Source: Petrosia ficiformis
Lineage: Eukaryota; Porifera; Demospongiae; Haplosclerida; Petrosiidae
NCBI GenBank assembly: GCA_947044365.1
Contig: OX345641.1
Coordinates: 2,919,460 to 2,983,459 of the forward strand
DNA length: 64,000 nt
Direction of reading: 5' to 3'
Shown here: one piece after another, positions 58,101-64,000 of the stretch
Position numbering within the stretch: the stretch's first letter is position 1
Layout: every line of letters begins with the position of its first letter
Position numbers and translations under genes: made by a program
Notes under the pieces: model-generated
What the model saw: only the letters and a program-made list of their open reading frames with translations
Databases searched by the model: none
What the model was told of the DNA's origin: nothing

Positions 58101-58855
58101 TGTGATTCATAAGTGGACCAAATGCCACAAAGCACTTCAACCAACATTACCTTCAAATGTTCATTATTTGATCATCCTGTACCACAAGTCAATATATGGT
58201 GCAGTATATCAGGAGGAGAATGATCAATCATTCTTTAGCCATCTTACAAGCGAAATAAGTTGATACCAAATTTCATTGTTATGTTTCTTGTAATAATGCC
58301 AGTTCTCTCTACATGTAGAGGGTAATCATTAATTTATTAAATCATTTTCAATAATTTGTGACCGTGGATAGGAAATATACGTCTGCTGAAATTGAGCATC
58401 TGATTACTCTTCCTGGATTGATTATGACTCCCATATATAACAAGCTTAAGATACCCAATCACTTAATCGTTTAATCAGCAATCTTGTTATTATTTATAGT
58501 CACAAGTAGGATACAAAGTTTTATTCATGATTAAAATATTATTATGATTGTGGAGATGCTGTGTTGTTTTAGTATCACAATAATGATCTCTTTAGTTATA
58601 GTTATACATAGTATTATATGACAGGTTTAGAATACAGCTTAATTGCTATTTTTAGTTAAAGTACTGCTGCAGTGTTTTAGTAGCTACAGAACACATCATA
58701 TGTACTGTGTGTGTATTAATATTCATTGTATTCATAGTGAATATACAATATACATGTAGTTGCTATTATAACACTTTTTTTTTAATTTCTAGAGAGCTCG
58801 TTGTGAGACTTTATTACAGGATGATTTAGGATTAACAGTAAATAGAACTTTATGA
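52177..58855 (+). CDS. Unrecognised 231-aa charged, coiled-coil-like protein (8 exons)
   Basis: Exons 52177-52209, 52271-52359, 52813-52987, 55952-56034, 56863-56934, 57179-57236, 57914-58036, 58793-58855 join in one phase (696 nt) with GT-AG introns and no stop. The protein is soluble and charged. KLHEMVKQHKEIEDNQK (~45-61) and a stretch around EKQMEALQRVRARCQLRR and IGQLKAAEARQRIL look like amphipathic helices or coiled coil. There is a conserved-looking LQAFIPPTSVYVDVPDYL near the C-terminus. I do not recognise the family. Head-to-head with ACOX, sharing a promoter with X-box-like sites, which suggests a ciliary or flagellar role (inference). The first exon is short and its donor (gttcag) is weak, so the start is the least certain part. 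Intron 3 carries a 2.1-kb satellite. Confidence 0.72.
53005..55112. repeat. Array of ~37 56-bp tandem repeats
   Basis: The unit contains 'catgacatagttaactacct', then 'tcaactgtgatgtaatgg', then a palindromic 'atactatatatgtat'. Period exactly 56 bp; a few units carry an extra 'gttaacta' (8 bp). Near-identical through the centre; most variation is in the ata/aaa/aca triplet of the palindrome. It starts about 20 bp after exon 52813-52987, inside an intron. Confidence 0.95.
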
Positions 58856-59765
58856 ACATTAATAATGATTTGACAATGTGTATTATACATGTATGTATAA
58901 TTATGTTATGTATATGATTATAATCATACCATTATGTTAATAGAACAATTTCATTAATTATTTATATTAATTCTACAAGAAGGGTCTTGAAAGTCTTGTA
59001 AGTCGTACGTCCACATTATGTAATAAGTGTGTATGTAAATACATATGCAATTACACATAATTATATATTATATTATATGTAATTATGCATGTATTTATTT
59101 TTTCATGCATAAGTATGCAATGTGCAAGCAGTGCATAATCTGTATTATTAATTAATTATTTAATTAATTGAACAATTTGAATCCTGCAAAAGAAATGAAA
59201 ATTGTTGCCTAACTACAGATGCTTTGGAGGAAATAATGAATTGTGCCAATACTGTCAATCTCTGAGGTTTCAGAATGGAAAATTAACTATTGTCATAATC
59301 AATAAAAGTATTTCAAAATTATGTATAATTATAATTACTAGCGAAAAAACATGTATAATTATAATTAGTTTTAATTAATAATAATTAATATATAAAACCT
59401 TCGATCTTAAATATTCTTTTATCATTTGTGATTATATATATTTATTCATTCAGATAGTAATATCTTAAATGATTACTTTCAATGCAAATTTAAATTCCTA
59501 ACAGTAATATAATAATCCATTGTTTGTATAATAATTATTATCATGATAATAATTATAGTATGTCAATGACCATACTATATACGTATACAATTAAATCATA
59601 ATAGCCTAAAACGTACTCTATATGCATGGAACACAGTACACTTAAAATCTACTATATACACTTTCCTAAACTAATGGTGTATTAAGCTATTATTATGATT
59701 GCTCCAAGAAAGACTCACGGATCAGTAAATATATATACATGTAAATGTTACTATTCAACATCATA
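58856..59765. other. Intergenic, no gene seen
   Basis: Very AT-rich spacer with TAAT palindromes (59050-59100, 59520-59560) between the coiled-coil gene and ACOX copy 4. A diverged fragment of the TTAGTGTTG MITE lies near 58560, just inside the previous intron. Confidence 0.5.
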
Positions 59766-61806
59766 ACTAGTTGAAATAGCCTCATGCCAATAATAAGATG
59801 GATCAGGAACGGGGATTGATAATGTTGCAGCATGTAACTATTTTTCTGTTGATTGGACTGTTGCAGCAAAAGTGAGATCAGTGGCTTAGACACCATAGAA
59901 AAATTGAGGGGGCTTAAACTTGACATGATAATTATTAACAATTACAATATATAAATAAGATACATGTGCACAAATCAATTACAGTACTGCATCATTCAAA
60001 TTTGAGGAGGAACTGTGCCCACCTCCCCCCAGTCTTAAATTAGGGGGGGGGCTCAAGCCCCTCCTGCCTCCCCTATGTCTAAGTATGTGTATATGACCTA
60101 ATTTACATGTACATGAATGAAAATCATTTTGAGCAAACAATTATACTTACCTTTAAACGCTTGATATAGACTGAACCATTTTTCACAGGAAGACAATGAA
60201 ATTTGGTTTCCTGTACAAAAATGTGCAAAGTTTCCTGTACAAAAATGCACAAATAGTGAGTATTTTGCAGTTTTTCAGAATTATTATGTGCCACAAGTGG
60301 GGTTTTCCCAAATTGAGTCATACATATTACATTGTCTCTCTAAATTTGTCTCTATCTGTCCCTCTTTCTCCATCCTTTCCTCTTTCTCTCTCTCTCTCTC
60401 TTTCTCCCTCTTTCTCTCTCCCTCGGGCTCAATGTCAGTATGCAGTACTCAATGCATGAAGTAAATGATAATAACTTAGCCATACTACATGCTCTCTGTT
60501 CACTATATTGTGTGTTTGGTATTGTACAATACTCTGGAGAATGGTAACTGACTTAACAGATACTCACTGCATAAACATGCCATCAACGATTATGGCTTAT
60601 TTGGGGTTAAGAGTAGTTTAGGTTTCATTCAATCATTCAATATCAAAGTAATCTTAGTACAGCACCCTTAATATCACACGTGAATTATTATTATTATCAT
60701 TATTATACAGGATGGCTACTTGACAACAGATCAGTTGTCAAAAGCTAGAGAATATCTCTATTTTCTTCTTCATACTATTCAGCAAGCTTCTATTGTTATT
60801 CTCTTCATACCCTCTGGAATGTAGCAGTACCACAATGTTTATATAATGGTGAATGTGTGTACCGTCAGTAATTATCTACATGTATAGTTAGGTACATGTA
60901 AACTGGGACCAAAGAAGATGAGAGCATTCTACTACGGTGTGTGATAACCTGTTTGAAAATGCATTTGTATCTTAGTACTCAAAAGGAAAAGATTGAGTAC
61001 AATCATGACACAATGTTGTCTAAGTACAGGTTTTTTTTGTCTACTCAGACATACATGTAGCTTAGTTTCATCCTTAGATTTCCCATATGCAAAAGAAGGT
61101 TTAGTAAAATGAGCCTACTGTACATTCCTAACAACGATGTCATGATCAGGTGACTTGTAGGTAAACTTAAACCAAAGATGAGAGCCTTGTACTTTGGTCT
61201 GTGATAACGCTATTTGAAAATGATTTGTGATTGTATTGGATGTGTACATTTTCTGTAGCACTCAAAAGTAAAAGAGGGTCCAATCATGATGCAACGTCGT
61301 CCTAAGTACAAGGCTTTCCTATACTCAGGCAAACCTAGTCTTGTCTTCAGACATCTCACATGCAGAAAGTTTTAGTGAAATGAGGCTATATCAGTTGACT
61401 GTCACCTGATTTGCTCCACCTACCTGTACTTGCATCACGAACATCTGAATCATTTTAACTGGCCAATCACTGACATTTCACTCATTGACTACTATAATTA
61501 TGGTACTGAAATGGAGCAGTAAGCAGACTTGCTTCTAGACACTTACCTGCTGTTAGGTCAGGAGGAGGGTCTAACTAAACCCTAAACCACATTCACTTTC
61601 TACCTCTCTCTCACTCACACACATTGATTTATAATCATATCTCCTTTTGTCTCTCCTCTACACACACACTCATGATCAGTCACGAAGCAGTTCCTTTAGT
61701 TGATGCATTTGATCAGATTCTTAACTCAGCTCTAGGTCGTTATGATGGTGATGTATACAAACATTTGTATGAATGGGCTTTGAGAGCTCCAAGAAACAAA
61801 ATAGAG
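59766..61806 (+). pseudogene. Acyl-CoA oxidase copy 4, decayed 3' exons (inverted duplicate)
   Basis: Exon-13 equivalent 59766-59871 keeps its 106-nt length but has tandem TAA stops. The exon-14 equivalent (from 60427) has lost about 35 nt (AVLNA then direct jump to VNDNN) and its end. Exon-15 equivalent 60711-60781 has a changed donor (cagcaag). Exon-16 equivalent 61680-61806 lacks 9 nt ([18 protein letters not shown]). The terminal KAKL exon was not found. Order and spacing match copy 2 in mirror image, and the following spacer and Death gene are mirrored as well. Confidence 0.88.
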
Positions 61807-62286
61807 GTACAGTAACTATATACAGTTGTATATAATTATTATAGAGCTCAGGGTCCCTAATTGGTTTGAATCTAGGGCAAACTTTAACAATCCAATGTGG
61901 TGAAGTACTTGAAAGTCTTCAATTTGTAAAGAATAATCATGTTCTCGCACTCATCATTATGAATACAAGCAATTAAGATCAATGATTATATATGATATGT
62001 AGACTAATTATTAATAATTATAACAAACAAAGCTGCACTTCCAAAATGAATAAAACTATTAATTGGAAGTGTGAAAGGACGAGAAAAGCTGTTAGTTAGT
62101 AAAACTCATCAAATGCTTCTATATTCGACATGGGTGTCCAGAAAAAGCAACTATTGTTCCACACAGATAGTTGTGTTGTTATAGTGAATCACTGAATAAC
62201 AATTCAAGTGTTTAAAATAAACAATCATTAATGAATCCATTTTCACATCATGGTCAATATTACATGTAGTAGTTTATAAATAGTAA
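61807..62286. other. Spacer between ACOX copy 4 and Death-domain gene, mirrored from 37543-39291
   Basis: Non-coding. 'gagctcagggtccctaatt' (61845) is the complement of sequence near 39050, and 'atagttgtgttgttatagtg' (62167) of sequence near 37645. It lacks the two insertions present in the other copy. Confidence 0.7.
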
Positions 62287-64000
62287 CTAAATTGTTTTAT
62301 GCATACAGACAAAGTTCTTGGCGATGTTTTCTGCCTCTTCTATGCCTACTGAATCAGACACTGCTCTAATCAGGATATGCCAGGTAGGAACAGGTTGCTG
62401 TGCACTCTCTCTCCTCAACCACGAAGCAAGCATCTCAAACATCCTATTCCTACTTCTAGAGTTATCACTCTCTATCGCATCAAGTGTGTGTGACTTTATT
62501 CCCAATGCTGATCCTAAAAACTTCCAACTTGCACTGAAATATTCACACTTTTCAAAAACTGAATGATGATCGTCAATACCTGTTATAATTATAAAGTATT
62601 GCTTGATGAATACTTTTTTTCAAACAAACCTATTTTATGATGACAAACATGACCAAACTGATGTTGACGAGAAACTGGAGGCTCTGTGATGATATAATTA
62701 CACACTATTCATCATGATAATGTAATAATTATGTGATAAAGTGATTGGTGGAATTCACTGACAGATCCACACTCTCATTAATCATTGCTTGATGAATAAT
62801 TCTGTAATTATATCTTCAGCAAACTTACTTGGTTGAAGACGCGGATGAACATGACCAAATCGATCTTTTTTTGGTTGACCAGAAACTGCAGGTTCTAAAA
62901 AATATATAATTATACCTTTGCCATGAGGCTGTATTGTATATTACACAATAATTACAATCATAATTCTTTAACCAAACCAATTAATTTGCAAGAAATTATA
63001 AATTGAGTGTACAACTACAGCTAGCAATACAAATCTGGGGTATATTCTGCAATGTGATCGTACCTTGGGATTCTTGAGGGAGTATGACTTGGAAAAAGTT
63101 GTTTGGTTTATCAGCTCCTGATAAACGAATCTTCATATTTAATTTCTTCACAGGTGGCGATTGAAACTGAAAGTGACAGTGTGGGACACTAAATGTTGGT
63201 TTAGGAGTGAAATAATCAATATCTTCTTTATCAATCTATAAAAGTAAATAATAATAATACAATCACTAGCTAATAAAATGGTATGTTAAAATCAATAGAC
63301 CTGACACGATTTGATAGCAGTCATTTTCCATGGATTTAAACTGCTCTCCTTTGGCTTCAATTTGATATTTCTTGCACCTTTTTGTAGCTTCACTATCTGC
63401 TGAACATGAAATGAACAGTCAGAGTACCTCTCTTTAATAAACTACATATGATGGACAACATGCAAAATGAAAGTAGAACATTTTTTCTAAAACTAATTAA
63501 CCTTTTCAAATGTTGGGTCGTCTTTCACTATTAGGAAAAACATGTCCCATTCATGAAATTGCTTTGACTTGTAAATAACCTGAGAGAAATATCGCTGGTT
63601 CACAGGTTTATCAGCTCCAGCAGCGAAGTATGAAAACTGGTGTAGCTCAACACTGGCAGATTCACTGAAGGGAGTGAAAGTGCCATCCTTCAGTTCTCTG
63701 AACTGATATGGTGGACCAATGGAACATTTAGCAGCATAGAACCTAAAATGAGAAGCTTCTTCTTCGGAACGGATGACAGCAGCATGGTGGAGATGTAAGG
63801 TTACTTTCTCGTTGAATCGATGAGGACAAATTATCTGATATATACCACTGACTAGGTGACAGTTAGATGGTAGTGTAAAATCACCAGCAACAATGGCTTT
63901 CACTGGTATCTCCACTGCAGTATGTCCAGAAGGAAGAGATCCTTTTGGAAAATCAATTTGCAAACGATATTCTGGCCAATCTAAGGTACATTCCTTATCT
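62287..64000 (-). CDS. ZU5-UPA-Death-domain protein, second paralogue (5' part outside window)
   Basis: Exons in gene order: 63502-64000 (runs off the window), 63301-63399, 63064-63235, 62829-62894, 62630-62683, 62287-62579 (stop at 62287-62289). Phases match the gene at 28376-37542 exon for exon. ZU5: DWPEYRLQIDFPKGSLPSGH, LVSGIYQI, then LHQFSYFAAGA. UPA-like: ADKPNNFFQVILPQE. Death: SWKFLGSALGIKSH, MLASWLRRES, WHILIRAVSDSVG. It is open throughout with no stops. The ZU5 and Death exons are very similar to the paralogue, while the second exon (63301-63399) is clearly diverged and 48 nt shorter. As in the paralogue, the H of the H-F-S autoproteolysis triad is Q. Any N-terminal CARD-like exon would lie beyond 64 kb. 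Confidence 0.88.

Overview
This is AT-rich eukaryotic (metazoan) DNA. Genes are split into short exons by GT-AG introns, and about half of the window is repeats. Gene content (glutamate-cysteine ligase, an ACOX1-type peroxisomal acyl-CoA oxidase, ZU5/UPA/Death adaptors, a THAP transposase) together with tiny introns and dense TIR elements fits an early-branching animal. A demosponge is my best guess, but that is an inference. Gene models below were assembled by hand from splice sites and reading phase.

Layout. 1-6.9 kb: 3' part of GCLC (+), with introns full of microsatellites and MITEs. 7.4-9.4 kb: decayed Ty3/gypsy-type retroelement ending in an LTR. 9.4-17.1 kb: minisatellite, then a truncated and mutated ACOX pseudogene (-, copy 1). 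17-26.4 kb: scattered exons of another ACOX copy (+, copy 3), separated by hairpins, MITEs and two adjacent TIR transposons, one with a 242-codon ORF. 26.7-28.2 kb: remnant of a THAP/DDE transposon with a convergent PHD-finger ORF. 28.4-37.5 kb: a complete ten-exon gene (+) predicted to encode a 558-residue CARD-like/ZU5/UPA/Death-domain protein. One intron holds a 3.3-kb tandem array and another holds a THAP transposon with two further transposons nested in it. 39.3-52.0 kb: intact 17-exon acyl-CoA oxidase gene (-, copy 2; 672 aa with C-terminal AKL). 52.2-58.9 kb: divergently transcribed 231-aa coiled-coil gene (+), sharing a 129-bp promoter that carries RFX X-box-like sites; one intron holds a 2.1-kb array of 56-bp repeats. 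59.8-61.8 kb: a fourth ACOX copy (+, pseudogene). 62.3-64.0 kb: a second ZU5-UPA-Death gene (-), running off the window.

The main structural theme is segmental duplication of one block, a ZU5-UPA-Death 3' end convergent with ACOX. It occurs at 37.3-52 kb, as an inverted copy at 59.8-64 kb, and as a direct truncated copy at 9.9-17 kb. Only one ACOX copy is intact. The ZU5-UPA-Death genes probably encode innate-immune or cell-death adaptors. GCLC (glutathione synthesis) and ACOX (peroxisomal beta-oxidation, which makes H2O2) are ordinary metabolic genes. The most unusual sequence is the 29.0-32.4 kb array, in which most units carry a 3' splice-site-like motif and a 5' splice-site-like motif three bases apart.
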